Positions 1 through 8,385 of a DNA stretch of 64,000 bases are shown in pieces. The stretch is from contig JAJCZJ010000088.1 of the NCBI GenBank assembly GCA_029262455.1, positions 62,001-126,000 on the forward strand, read 5' to 3'. The stretch's first letter is position 1, and every line of letters begins with the position of its first letter. The notes under the pieces are model-generated. The model searched no databases and was not told the origin of the DNA. It saw nothing but the letters and a program-made list of their open reading frames with translations. Origin of the DNA: Deltaproteobacteria bacterium (GTDB lineage: Bacteria > Desulfobacterota > Binatia > HRBIN30 > CADEER01). Made by a program: the position numbers and the translations under genes.

Positions 1-422
1 GCCGCACATTCGACGGCCTGATCGCCATGGCGCAAGTCATCGAGGTCCGCGGTGAGAAGGTCATTGACGATCCCGTCATCCGTGACCGCATCAGCACCAT
101 CGAGGCCGATCTGCTCGCCGCCGAGTACAACGGCTATCGTTTGCTCACCACCCGGGCAAAAAAAGCAGACGCCGGACTGTCAGGCCTGGTACCAAAGCTG
201 CACTCGACCAACCTGGTCTACAAAGTTTCGAAACTCGCCATGGACATCCTCAACGACCGCGGCCTGTGCGCGCCCGGCGAGGCCATCGCCCCCGACATGG
301 GCGGATTCTCGACCGCCTACATGTGGTACTGGGGCATGGCGCTCGGCGGCGGCGCACCGAACATTCAACGCAACATCATCGGCGAACGCGGTCTCGGCTT
401 GCCGCGCGACGATCGAAACTGA
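1..422 (+). CDS. acyl-CoA dehydrogenase, C-terminal part (partial)
   Basis: The frame is open from the first bases of the window and ends in TGA at 420-422, so only the C-terminal ~140 residues are present. The visible part matches the C-terminal helical domain of FadE-type acyl-CoA dehydrogenases: a helix ending in RLLTTRAKKA, then STNLVYKVSKLAMDIL, then the closing NIIGERGLGLPR motif typical of this family. Such enzymes introduce the alpha-beta double bond in acyl-CoA using FAD. It is followed after 7 bp by a second acyl-CoA dehydrogenase; adjacent pairs of this kind often form heteromeric enzymes on bulky (steroid or terpenoid) CoA esters, which is inference here. An internal ATG at 27 is not the start. 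Confidence 0.88.
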   Translation, partial: RTFDGLIAMAQVIEVRGEKVIDDPVIRDRISTIEADLLAAEYNGYRLLTTRAKKADAGLSGLVPKLHSTNLVYKVSKLAMDILNDRGLCAPGEAIAPDMGGFSTAYMWYWGMALGGGAPNIQRNIIGERGLGLPRDDRN

Positions 423-429
423 GGGAACT

Positions 430-1515
430 ATGGATTTCGGACTCTCTGAAGAACAAGTCCTCCTGAAGGAAACCGTTAGGCGCTACCTCGAGAACGGTTG
501 TCCGACGACACGCGTGCGCGCCATCATGGAAAGCGACGACGGCCACGACCCCGATCTCTGGACCGGCCTCGCCGAGCTCGGCATTACCGGATTAATGGTC
601 CCGGAAGAATTCGGCGGGTCGGCGCTCGAAGTCCTCGACCTCGCGCTCGTAGCGGAAGAGCTGGGCTGGGCGGCGATCCCAGGACCTTTCCTCGGCAACG
701 CGATGGCGACGGCAGCGCTGCTGCTCTGCGACGACGAAGCCAAGTCGGCACAGTTGCCAAAGATCGCCGCGGGCGAGACCATCGCAACCTTCGCGCTCGG
801 CGAGGGAATCGGCCAATGGGATGCCTCCGACCTCGAAGCAACAGGCGATGCGACCAGCATCACCGGCGTCAAGCCACTCGTCCCCTACGGCGCCACCAGC
901 GACGTCATCTTGGTCGCCGGCCGTGATGCGGAGGGTCCCGGCGTTTGGCTGGTCGAACGCGGTGCTGCGGGCCTAACCACAACCGCTGTGAGCGGCAACG
1001 ACATGACCCGTCGCCTCGACAGCCTCAACTTCGACAAAACACCGGCGCGCAAGATCGCCGGCGGCCGCGCCGCGATCGACCGCGCCCGCGACGCCGGACT
1101 GATCCTGATCGCGGCCGACTGCTACGGCGGCGGCAGTCGCTGCCTCCGCATGACGAGCGAGTACGCCCTCACGCGCGAGCAGTTCGGCCGCGTCATCGGA
1201 TCCTTCCAGGGGGTTAAACACCAGCTCGCCAATCTCGCCACCGATCTCGAGCCTGCACTGTCGCTGTTGTGGTACAGCGCTCACGCAATGGACCACATCG
1301 AGGATCGCGCCGCGCGCCACGCCGCGCTCACCAAGGCGCACCTGACCGACATCTACGACAATGTCGTCCGCTACGCCATCGAGCTACACGGCGGCATCGG
1401 CTTCACCTGGGAGTTCGACCTGCACTTGTGGTTTCGCCGCGCCCTCTTCAACCGCGCCTACCTCGGCACTGCCGCCGACCACCGCAAACGCGCCGCGCAA
1501 TTGGCGGCCTGGTAG
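430..1515 (+). CDS. acyl-CoA dehydrogenase
   Basis: A 361-residue acyl-CoA dehydrogenase. ATG at 430 is chosen because the protein then begins MDFGLSEEQVLLKETVRRYL, the standard N-terminal helix of the family, with GAGGGA just upstream at 421-426. The same frame is open upstream, but that part overlaps the preceding gene out of frame and is not coding. The middle beta-domain and a C-terminal helical domain (YALTREQFGRVIGSFQGVKH, then LHGGIGFTWEFDLHLWFRRA) are in the usual order. The HGGIGFTWE segment is typical of FadE-like members. Seven bp after the preceding dehydrogenase, it is probably in one operon and perhaps its partner subunit. Substrate unknown. Confidence 0.92.
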   Translation: MDFGLSEEQVLLKETVRRYLENGCPTTRVRAIMESDDGHDPDLWTGLAELGITGLMVPEEFGGSALEVLDLALVAEELGWAAIPGPFLGNAMATAALLLCDDEAKSAQLPKIAAGETIATFALGEGIGQWDASDLEATGDATSITGVKPLVPYGATSDVILVAGRDAEGPGVWLVERGAAGLTTTAVSGNDMTRRLDSLNFDKTPARKIAGGRAAIDRARDAGLILIAADCYGGGSRCLRMTSEYALTREQFGRVIGSFQGVKHQLANLATDLEPALSLLWYSAHAMDHIEDRAARHAALTKAHLTDIYDNVVRYAIELHGGIGFTWEFDLHLWFRRALFNRAYLGTAADHRKRAAQLAAW

Positions 1516-1592
1516 AGCGCGCATTGCGCTCTCTAGTCGAAAGAAGCGCACAACTCAGGACTCGAAGTTGAACTAGTCAAATTGGGGGAACG

Positions 1593-2366
1593 ATGGGACG
1601 TCTTGAAAACAAGATCGCCGTTATCACCGGTGCCGCTTCCGGTATTGGCTTCGCCACCGCACAACGCTTTGCGTCTGAGGGAGCTTCGATCGCAGGCATC
1701 GACCTGGCGACACAACCCGAGAGCTGGGATGCGGTCCAAGAGACCGCGCCGGAGACTTCGTATACCGGACTTGTCGATGTCCGAGACGAGGCTGCCGTCC
1801 AACGCGCGATCGAGGGAATTCGCAGCGAACACGGACGTATCGACATCCTGGTCAACGGCGCAGGCGTCGAAGGTATCGGCGTTGCGCACGAGTTGAGCGT
1901 CGAAGACTGGGACCGCACGATGGATATCAATCTGAAAGGATCGTTCATCGTCGCCAAACACGTTCTGCCCGCCATGATCGAACAAGGCGCCGGAAACATC
2001 GTGCACATCGCGAGCGTCGAAGGCATGGAGGGGATGAGCGGCGCGATGTCTTACAATGTATCGAAGGGCGGCGTCATCCAAATGACCCGGACCATGGCCA
2101 TCGACTACGCGCGCAACGGGATCCGCGTGAACTGCGTCTGTCCAGGCCTCATCGACACACCGCTGACCGCCTTGCTGCACGATCCGGCGTTGAAAAAAGT
2201 ACGCGACCGCATGATCGAGTGGCACCTACTCGACCGCGCCGGCCGTCCGGAAGAAGTCGCCGCGGCGATTCTCTTCCTCGCTTCCGACGAAGCCTCCTTC
2301 GTCACCGGTCACCCCCTGGTCGTGGACGGCGGCTGGACCGTCGGCAAGCGACTGCCGCTCGATTGA
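1593..2366 (+). CDS. short-chain dehydrogenase/reductase (SDR)
   Basis: A 257-residue classical SDR that oxidises or reduces an alcohol/ketone with NAD(P). The Rossmann glycine motif TGAASGIG lies near residues 12-19, the structural NGAG near residue 88, and the catalytic YxxxK is seen as SYNVSKGG, preceded by the active-site Ser in IASVEG. The C-terminus LASDEASFVTGHPLVVDGG is the usual family ending. ATG at 1593 follows a GGGGGAA ribosome-binding site. It is 77 bp after the acyl-CoA dehydrogenase on the same strand, so it may take part in the same acyl or steroid-like catabolic route; the actual substrate cannot be read from sequence. Confidence 0.92.
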   Translation: MGRLENKIAVITGAASGIGFATAQRFASEGASIAGIDLATQPESWDAVQETAPETSYTGLVDVRDEAAVQRAIEGIRSEHGRIDILVNGAGVEGIGVAHELSVEDWDRTMDINLKGSFIVAKHVLPAMIEQGAGNIVHIASVEGMEGMSGAMSYNVSKGGVIQMTRTMAIDYARNGIRVNCVCPGLIDTPLTALLHDPALKKVRDRMIEWHLLDRAGRPEEVAAAILFLASDEASFVTGHPLVVDGGWTVGKRLPLD

Positions 2367-2405
2367 CGACGACACCACCCTCTCACGGAATACATGCACG
2401 GACTG

Positions 2406-2798
2406 CTAGCGGGGGAGACGGAGATCGATGTCGTATTGTGTGAGTTGGGGGTCAGCGGAGACCAGTGTCAGGCGCTCGATCTGCGCCTGGGCCACTAGAA
2501 GTCGGTCGAAGGGATCGCGGTGGTGCAGGGGCAGCTCGGCTACACGAAGCGTGTGCGAATGGTGAATCGGCATGCTGCTTGTCCCGCTCGTCGCCATTCG
2601 GCTCGGAACGTAGCGAGAGGGAGGCTCGGGTAACGGGAGCTTCCCTCTCGCATACTTGATGGCAATTTCCCACGAAGATACTGCAGAGAGAATGATCTCG
2701 TTGGCTGGGTCGCCGAGAGCTGTACGCACCTCCTCAGAGAACTTGTCGGACTCGGTCTGCAGCCACAGCCAGCAATGCGTGTCGAGCAGAAACCTCAC
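2406..2798 (-). CDS. PIN-domain toxin, VapC type
   Basis: A 130-residue PIN-domain ribonuclease-like toxin. It starts MRFLLDTHCWLWLQ, with the first acidic metal ligand in LLDTH. Further acidic positions appear in VSSWEIAIKYARGKL (E) and HRDPFDRLLVAQA (D), then VSADPQLTQYDI at the end. This is the VapC arrangement of the type that pairs with Phd/YefM antitoxins. Its ATG overlaps the stop of the upstream antitoxin by 4 bp (ATGA), so the two are translationally coupled. Expected activity is Mg-dependent cleavage of tRNA or other RNA; the target is unknown. Confidence 0.9.
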   Translation of the reverse strand: MRFLLDTHCWLWLQTESDKFSEEVRTALGDPANEIILSAVSSWEIAIKYARGKLPLPEPPSRYVPSRMATSGTSSMPIHHSHTLRVAELPLHHRDPFDRLLVAQAQIERLTLVSADPQLTQYDIDLRLPR

Positions 2799-3022
2799 GA
2801 CTCGAATGCGTCGAGCATCTCGTCCGAAAGCGGCTCGTCGAAATCCTCGGGAACCTTAAATAGACCTCGGTCCACATCAAATCTTCGAGGTTGATCGGCG
2901 TTGACGCCCACAATCTTGGCGATCGGCCGCCCCGCCCGGGCAATGACGACTTCTTCGCCAGCAGCGACCCGTCGCAGCAGCTTGGAGAAGTGGGTCTTGG
3001 CCTCGTGAATGTTGACTTCCAT
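2795..3022 (-). CDS. type II antitoxin, Phd/YefM family
   Basis: A 75-residue antitoxin: MEVNIHEAKTHFSKLLRRV is the standard DNA-binding N-terminus of the Phd/YefM fold, followed by GEEVVIARAGRPIAKIV. The acidic C-terminal stretch (VPEDFDEPLSDEMLDAFES) is the region that usually wraps the PIN toxin. It lies directly upstream of, and overlaps, the toxin gene by 4 bp. An inverted repeat 10 bp before its ATG probably serves as the autoregulatory operator. Confidence 0.9.
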   Translation of the reverse strand: MEVNIHEAKTHFSKLLRRVAAGEEVVIARAGRPIAKIVGVNADQPRRFDVDRGLFKVPEDFDEPLSDEMLDAFES

Positions 3023-3032
3023 TCGGCCAAAG

Positions 3033-3057
3033 TAGACTAAGCTTCGGACTAAGTCTA
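3033..3057 (-). promoter_or_regulatory. inverted repeat, probable toxin-antitoxin operator
   Basis: TAGACT and AGTCTA arms separated by 13 bp, also containing the direct repeat GACTAAG-N5-GACTAAG, 10 bp upstream of the antitoxin ATG at 3022. It overlaps the stop codon of mutY (3055-3057). Position and symmetry fit the operator bound by the antitoxin-toxin complex. Confidence 0.5.
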
Positions 3058-4092
3058 TTTAGAAACGTCTAAAGCCTTCTCCAGCAGAGAGGATCGACCG
3101 ATGCCCTGCAGCTGCTCGGGGTTGAAGATCCGGCGCTCGCCACTTCCCCCGCGAGCGATGCGGCGAATCTGTTTCTCGCTCAGTGGACGATCGACGACGC
3201 GGATGAGAAAGCTCCAGCGCGTGATCGCGTGCCGGATCTCGCGCACGACGTCCTCAGACCGCTGGTCCGGTAGATCCCCTGGTTCATAGAGCGGCAGCCA
3301 CATCTTCGGAAGATACGGAAAGACCCCGCGCTCGAGCATGAATCTTCCGCGTTCGGCTCGCAGCACGACCATCGAGCACTCGACCTTCTCGATCGACGGC
3401 TTCGGTTTGGTCGGCGGGTGGCGGTCGACGGCGCCCGCACAAAACGCTTCACAATAGCGACTCACGGGACAACGACCACACTCAGGACTGCTCGGCAAAC
3501 ACACGGTTTCACCGAGTTCCATGATCGCCTGGTTCCAATCACCCGGCCGAACCGGATCGAGCATCTCTTCGGCGACCGATCCATGCGGCTCGCCGTCCGA
3601 TCCAGGCAACCCCAAGCGCCGCAACCTGGACAAGACCCGAATCACGTTTCCATCCACCGCGGCGTGCGCTTCGCCGTAGGCAATCGACAGCACCGCAGCC
3701 GCCGTATACTCGCCGACCCCGGGTAAGTTCCGCGCCGCCGCGTACTCGCGCGGGAACTCCGCCCCTTGTGACGACAACTGCTGCGCCGCTCGATGTAACG
3801 AACGAGCGCGCTCGTAGTAACCGAGGCCCGACCATTGCGACAAGACCTCATCTTCCGATGCCGCCGCGAGGTCTTGCTGGGTCGGGAACGCTTGCAGAAA
3901 ACTCTGGTATACCGGCTCAACCACCGCGATGCGGGTCTGCTGCAGCATGACCTCGGCTACCCATACTCGATAAGGATCCGCGTCGGCACGCCACGGCAGA
4001 GCCCGCCGCACCTCGTCGTACCAGTCGAGCAACGCGCGCCGAAGAGGCTCGACGTGCCGCTGCCGAACACGCCCGCTTCCCGTCGCGCCCAT
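3055..4092 (-). CDS. mutY: A/G-specific adenine glycosylase MutY
   Basis: A 345-residue base-excision repair glycosylase that removes A opposite 8-oxoG. Catalytic Glu lies in VAEVMLQQT (about residue 47), the helix-hairpin-helix is LPGVGEYTA (123-131), and the catalytic Asp is in AVDGNVIRVLSR (about 147). The [4Fe-4S] ligands follow C-x6-C-x2-C-x5-C at about 198, 205, 208 and 214. The C-terminal NUDIX-like 8-oxoG recognition domain is present but compact. ATG at 4092 is chosen because GGAGAGG sits 5 bp upstream and it does not overlap the preceding gene; a start at 4152 would add 20 residues and overlap it by 38 bp. Confidence 0.95.
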   Translation of the reverse strand: MGATGSGRVRQRHVEPLRRALLDWYDEVRRALPWRADADPYRVWVAEVMLQQTRIAVVEPVYQSFLQAFPTQQDLAAASEDEVLSQWSGLGYYERARSLHRAAQQLSSQGAEFPREYAAARNLPGVGEYTAAAVLSIAYGEAHAAVDGNVIRVLSRLRRLGLPGSDGEPHGSVAEEMLDPVRPGDWNQAIMELGETVCLPSSPECGRCPVSRYCEAFCAGAVDRHPPTKPKPSIEKVECSMVVLRAERGRFMLERGVFPYLPKMWLPLYEPGDLPDQRSEDVVREIRHAITRWSFLIRVVDRPLSEKQIRRIARGGSGERRIFNPEQLQGIGRSSLLEKALDVSK

Positions 4093-4114
4093 TAAATCCT
4101 CTCCAACGAAATGC

Positions 4115-5437
4115 CTACCGCGAGACTTCTTCCGGCACGACGGTGTAGGCACTCGCCAGTTGCTCGGTGATGTCCCTGGTCGTTACTGGACGGCGGTCCC
4201 CTCTGATCGGAGCTTTGCCGCCTCTCTGGCTTTTGGGCGCAGTATCCACATCGGGAGACTCGGCACGCAACGCGGCCGCCGTGCACTTCTCCCTCGGACG
4301 ATGCGCGAACGGATCGACCGAGAAAAACCGTATCGCGTTCTCGTGAGTCATCATGTTGATCTCTTCGTCCGGCACTCCCCCGAGCTGAGCAAACAAAGCT
4401 TCCGGTGCGTTGGGCCACGTCGTATCCGAATGAGGGTAGTCACACTCCCACGTGATCGTATCAACCCCAATCTGATGGCGGTTCTTCACCCCTACGGGAT
4501 CGTCGATGAAACAAGAGATGATGTTGCGACGCCAAATGTCGCTCGGATGCTTGTCGCCGAAGTCCTGGAACGTCCACGCTTTGTGGTGATCGTGCACGTA
4601 GTCGGCGCGCTCCAGGAAGTAGGGGATCCAGCCGATCCCGCCCTCCGACAACGCAATGCGGATCGTTGGATACTCCTTGAGCACACGAGACCATAGCAAG
4701 TCGGCCGCGCAGTTCACGATCGAAATCGGGGTCGTCGTGATCATCACGTCGACCGGTGCCTCCATCGAAGTAAACTTCATCCCGCCGCCAGAACCGATAT
4801 GAATGCAAACCACCGTGTCGGTCTCGACGCATGCTTTCCAGAAAGGATCCCAAGCCTCATTGTGAACCGACGGCAGCCCGTAGTCCTCGGGTCTTTCGGT
4901 AAAGCTAACCGCGCGGCAGCCTTTCTCCGCGACTCGTCGAACCTCAACCGCAGCGGCTTCCGGATCCCACAATGCCGGCAACGCCAACGGAATGAAGCGA
5001 CCGCCGTATGTGCCGCACCACTCATCAATGTGCCAGTCATTGTAAGCCTGTAACATGACACGGGCGAGTTCCTTGTCCTCCTGACGCGCGAACAAGCCCC
5101 CGCAGAGCCCCGGAAACGAGGGAAAACACAACGACATTAGAACACCGTTGGCGTTCATATCGCGAACGCGTTCGTCAATGTCGAAACAGCCCGGACGCAT
5201 CTGCTGGTAGGAAGTCGGTTCCATACCGTACTCCTCCGGCAGGCGCCCGACAACGGCGTTGAGCCCGAGGTTGATGATCTGTTCGCCGTTGAAGATCCAG
5301 ACGTCGCTGCCATCGCTCTTGCGCACGACACGCGGGGCCTTCGACTTCCACTTTTCCGGCACATGCTGATCAAACATCGTCTTCGGCTCGACCACATGAT
5401 CGTCCACACTCACCAAGATCAGATCACCAGCCCGCAT
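4115..5437 (-). CDS. amidohydrolase family 2 protein
   Basis: A 440-residue metal-dependent hydrolase or decarboxylase of the amidohydrolase-2 (ACMSD-like) group. The N-terminal DDHVVEP carries the DxH-type metal pair, VCIHIGSGGG gives the central histidine, SEGGIGWIPYFLERADY is the hallmark segment, and WECDYPHSDTTWPN supplies the late Asp. ATG at 5437 follows GGGAG; a GTG at 5470 is possible but would include that site. This family is common in uncultured lineages that degrade aromatics or steroids; the substrate is unknown. The gene ends 22 bp before mutY, on the same strand. The last ~50 residues look like a low-complexity tail. Confidence 0.88.
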   Translation of the reverse strand: MRAGDLILVSVDDHVVEPKTMFDQHVPEKWKSKAPRVVRKSDGSDVWIFNGEQIINLGLNAVVGRLPEEYGMEPTSYQQMRPGCFDIDERVRDMNANGVLMSLCFPSFPGLCGGLFARQEDKELARVMLQAYNDWHIDEWCGTYGGRFIPLALPALWDPEAAAVEVRRVAEKGCRAVSFTERPEDYGLPSVHNEAWDPFWKACVETDTVVCIHIGSGGGMKFTSMEAPVDVMITTTPISIVNCAADLLWSRVLKEYPTIRIALSEGGIGWIPYFLERADYVHDHHKAWTFQDFGDKHPSDIWRRNIISCFIDDPVGVKNRHQIGVDTITWECDYPHSDTTWPNAPEALFAQLGGVPDEEINMMTHENAIRFFSVDPFAHRPREKCTAAALRAESPDVDTAPKSQRGGKAPIRGDRRPVTTRDITEQLASAYTVVPEEVSR

Positions 5438-5569
5438 TCTTTCGACTCCCGACTTTCCTGAAAAAAGCACTGTATCCGTTCGAGCCCTCGATTCCCAAAC
5501 GAAACTCTCGCCCAGCAGCTACGCCTCCGTCAACAGAACCCCTGGTCAGGCCAAAACGACTCACGAGGG

Positions 5570-6988
5570 CTACACGCGCCGAACTTTACCGGTGGCGGTC
5601 ATTGGCAGCTGGTCGACGAAGCGAAACTGGCGCGGGATCTTATAGGAGGCCAAGTGTTCCTTCAAGAAGGCGGTGAGCTCGCGCGGCTTCACGTCACCCG
5701 CGCCAGGCCGGAGAACGACCTCTGCAACAGGAATCTGCCCGAGGTGCGGGTGGTCGCGGGCGATGACTCGACTGCAAGCGACCAGCGGGTGCCGACCAAT
5801 CTCGGCCTCAACTTCTTCGCTGAAAAACTTCATCCCTGCCATGTTGATACGGTTCGACCGGCGCCCCACCAGGTGGAGATCGCCGTCTTGATCAAGCCAG
5901 CCTTGGTCACCGGTGCGGAACCCATCCGGCTCCAACACCACCTGACTAGGAGTCCAGGGCTCAAGATACGCATCGAACATCCCCGGCCCGCGAACACAAA
6001 TCTCTCCGCAATCTTGCGCCGAGCCACGCGCCGTCACTGCGCCGCCGTCTTCGCCGCGCAGCCAAACTTCGTATTCCGGTAGGGCGCGCCCAAGAGCCGT
6101 CGGCTTCGTTCCAGCCGACACCAGGTTCATCACCGGCAGTCCGACTTCGATGATTCCAAGGGCTTGCACGAGGGCCCGGCCGTAGCGATCCGAAAAGAGC
6201 TCGGCCGTCTCAGCGCGCAAACCGTCGGCGGTGGAAACCGCCAGGCGCACCGAATCGAGCTGCTGCTCCGATCGGTCCTTGGCCAACAACCCATAGTGGT
6301 AGGGGGATGCGTAGAAAACCGTCGGCTCACTGCGCCGCGCCACGTCGAGGACCGAATGCGCAAGCGAGCTGTCCGGCAAGACAATCGTCGCACCGCGGCT
6401 GAGGTAGAGCAGAATCGAAACGACGAAATGGTGGGCCATTGGCAGGAGCCACAAGACGCGATCTTGCGGTGAGATCTCCATACCGCGATTCGCAGCGTTC
6501 AATCGTTCCAAAATGCGTTGGTGCGAAATGACAACACCCTTGCGCTCGCTCGTAGTTCCGGACGTGAACCGCAAGTACGCTGGCACAAGTGCTGCGAACT
6601 CCTCGGAGTGATCGGGTGTGCCGTCAAAGACGTCAACCTCGGCATCGCCCCGGACCCTCACTAGAGCCTGCAACCCTGCCCTGGTCGCGAAGTCGCGCAA
6701 GGCCGACTCGGACTGATCATCGGGAATCGGCACGAAACAGCCCCCGGAATCGACGATCGCCAACGCAACTTCAATGAAGCTGCGCCCCTGCGGCGCAACC
6801 ATGCCGACGCGCGCCGCTCGGTTCCCAAGCGAGCCCCTCAGCTCTCCCCGACGCTGGTCGACGGCGTGTAGCAACTCAGCGTACGTAACTCTCTCGAGTT
6901 CCGCGCTACCGCGGTGAGCGATCAGGAGCGCCGGATGCTCTGGGCGCTCGCTCGCCCAATAGCGAATTTCATCGACAACCGTCTTCAC
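5570..6988 (-). CDS. AMP-forming acyl-CoA/acyl-ACP synthetase (adenylation enzyme)
   Basis: A 472-residue class I adenylate-forming enzyme that activates a carboxylic acid as acyl-AMP and passes it to CoA or a carrier protein. The P-loop-like A3 motif is LRFTSGTTSERKGV, the hinge region is GWLDQDGDLHLVGR, and the C-terminal catalytic lysine motif is PMTATGKVRR. It is somewhat short for the family. It lies last in a minus-strand run of ACP, acyltransferase, FAD oxidoreductase and this ligase, so loading the ACP encoded upstream is a reasonable inference. The oxidoreductase gene ends 31 bp upstream of its start. Confidence 0.9.
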   Translation of the reverse strand: MKTVVDEIRYWASERPEHPALLIAHRGSAELERVTYAELLHAVDQRRGELRGSLGNRAARVGMVAPQGRSFIEVALAIVDSGGCFVPIPDDQSESALRDFATRAGLQALVRVRGDAEVDVFDGTPDHSEEFAALVPAYLRFTSGTTSERKGVVISHQRILERLNAANRGMEISPQDRVLWLLPMAHHFVVSILLYLSRGATIVLPDSSLAHSVLDVARRSEPTVFYASPYHYGLLAKDRSEQQLDSVRLAVSTADGLRAETAELFSDRYGRALVQALGIIEVGLPVMNLVSAGTKPTALGRALPEYEVWLRGEDGGAVTARGSAQDCGEICVRGPGMFDAYLEPWTPSQVVLEPDGFRTGDQGWLDQDGDLHLVGRRSNRINMAGMKFFSEEVEAEIGRHPLVACSRVIARDHPHLGQIPVAEVVLRPGAGDVKPRELTAFLKEHLASYKIPRQFRFVDQLPMTATGKVRRV

Positions 6989-7019
6989 ACTTCAAACCTG
7001 TCGGGTCGCACGATTCCGG

Positions 7020-8285
7020 TCAAGATCGAGCCCGAAGTGCCCGCACGTCGACTGGATCGATCTCGGCCAAATCGGTCGCCGCCTTCGCTGCCAGCGCGCT
7101 CGTGATGCCGATCGCTTCGCCGGTTGCCATCGACGTTCCGATGACCCGCAAAGCCCCGAGAGCTTCGTGGGTCGCCGAAAGGCAGCGGCCCGCCGCACCA
7201 ATTCGCCCATAATCTCTGCAAATTAGGGCACCGAGCGGAACCGAAGTGGGCGCGTGGGGATACTCGAATCGCGCCCCTTTGTGATCGTCCCAAATCTCGA
7301 TCGGCCACGTCGACAAAGCGACCTCGTCGTCGCTTCGGCGCCCCGAGAGAATGTCCGACGCCTCGACCACACTCCGACCGACGATCCGACGCGTCTCCCG
7401 AACTCCAATGCGACGTGGCCATTCGACAACCTCGCACTCTTCGAAACCATCGCGCGAAGAGCGTAAGAACGAAACCACCGCTTCGACGTGATCGCGCGCA
7501 ATCGCTCCCAGATCTTCGACTTCCGCTTCGTCCAGCGGCGAGTACGGACGCTCCGACGGCTTCGGAACATTGAGCGTCAGATAAGCTTCGCCCACCGTAG
7601 GTCCCGGTCGAACCAATATCGATCCAGCCCCCGGCGGCAGGACCTGCAGACGCTCGGCGCGGGCAACCGCCGTAGACAACCGCATCCGCGCGAAACCATC
7701 CGTCGCGCTCGATGGCACTCCACGTAGACGAACGATGAAGGAAGGGTTCTGCAGCCGATCGCCATCAACCGAGTTCCAAGCAGCACCGGCAAGCGCCGCC
7801 AAGGAAGCGTCGCCGCTCGCATCCACACAGACGGCAGCACGCACGAAGTGCGCCTCCGCGCGGCGCGCAACCCTCAGACGCACCACGGAAGAATCGACCT
7901 CCGCTTCCACGACCTCACAGCCCATCCAGACCGTCAGATTGTCCGTACGATCGCAAAGATCACGCGCCGTTTGCGCCAAGACATGCGGATAGGTCGGCAA
8001 AACCCACACGCGCCCAGCCTTCTCAGCTTCGGCCGCACCACCCGCAGCCACCAACAGTTCCGAAAACTCACGAGGGAACCCTTCGTGGGCGTACACCGCA
8101 TCGCCATCACTGGCAGGAAGATAAAGTCCGCAGATCGTGTGAACGAGCGCGTTGCCAGCGTTGCCCCCGAGTACGTCGCTGCGCTCGAGAAGCAACGTCC
8201 GAACCCCCAGACGAGCCGCCGAAACCGCTGCCGCAATCCCAGCCCCACCACCACCCACAACGGCGACATCAAAAGCTTCAGCCAT
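7020..8285 (-). CDS. FAD-dependent oxidoreductase
   Basis: A 421-residue flavoprotein. The N-terminus AEAFDVAVVGGGGAGIAAA is an FAD Rossmann motif, followed by LERSDVLGGNAGNA and a later DASGDASLAALAG segment typical of the FAD_oxidored/thiazole-biosynthesis-like group. The C-terminal part (RIGAAGRCLSATHEALGALRV, then GEAIGITSALAAK) closes the FAD site. ATG at 8285 is preferred over a GTG at 8294, though neither has a strong ribosome-binding site. It sits inside the small ACP-ligase cluster and may oxidise a carrier-bound or free intermediate. The reaction is unknown. Confidence 0.85.
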   Translation of the reverse strand: MAEAFDVAVVGGGGAGIAAAVSAARLGVRTLLLERSDVLGGNAGNALVHTICGLYLPASDGDAVYAHEGFPREFSELLVAAGGAAEAEKAGRVWVLPTYPHVLAQTARDLCDRTDNLTVWMGCEVVEAEVDSSVVRLRVARRAEAHFVRAAVCVDASGDASLAALAGAAWNSVDGDRLQNPSFIVRLRGVPSSATDGFARMRLSTAVARAERLQVLPPGAGSILVRPGPTVGEAYLTLNVPKPSERPYSPLDEAEVEDLGAIARDHVEAVVSFLRSSRDGFEECEVVEWPRRIGVRETRRIVGRSVVEASDILSGRRSDDEVALSTWPIEIWDDHKGARFEYPHAPTSVPLGALICRDYGRIGAAGRCLSATHEALGALRVIGTSMATGEAIGITSALAAKAATDLAEIDPVDVRALRARS

Positions 8286-8385
8286 GATCAACACGACTGA
8301 AACTCATGGAGGGCTCCTGCCGAGCCGTGGTCGATCTCGCTGCGCGGCTCGGCCTCGCCCGCCCTGCAACGCAACACCAGCACCA

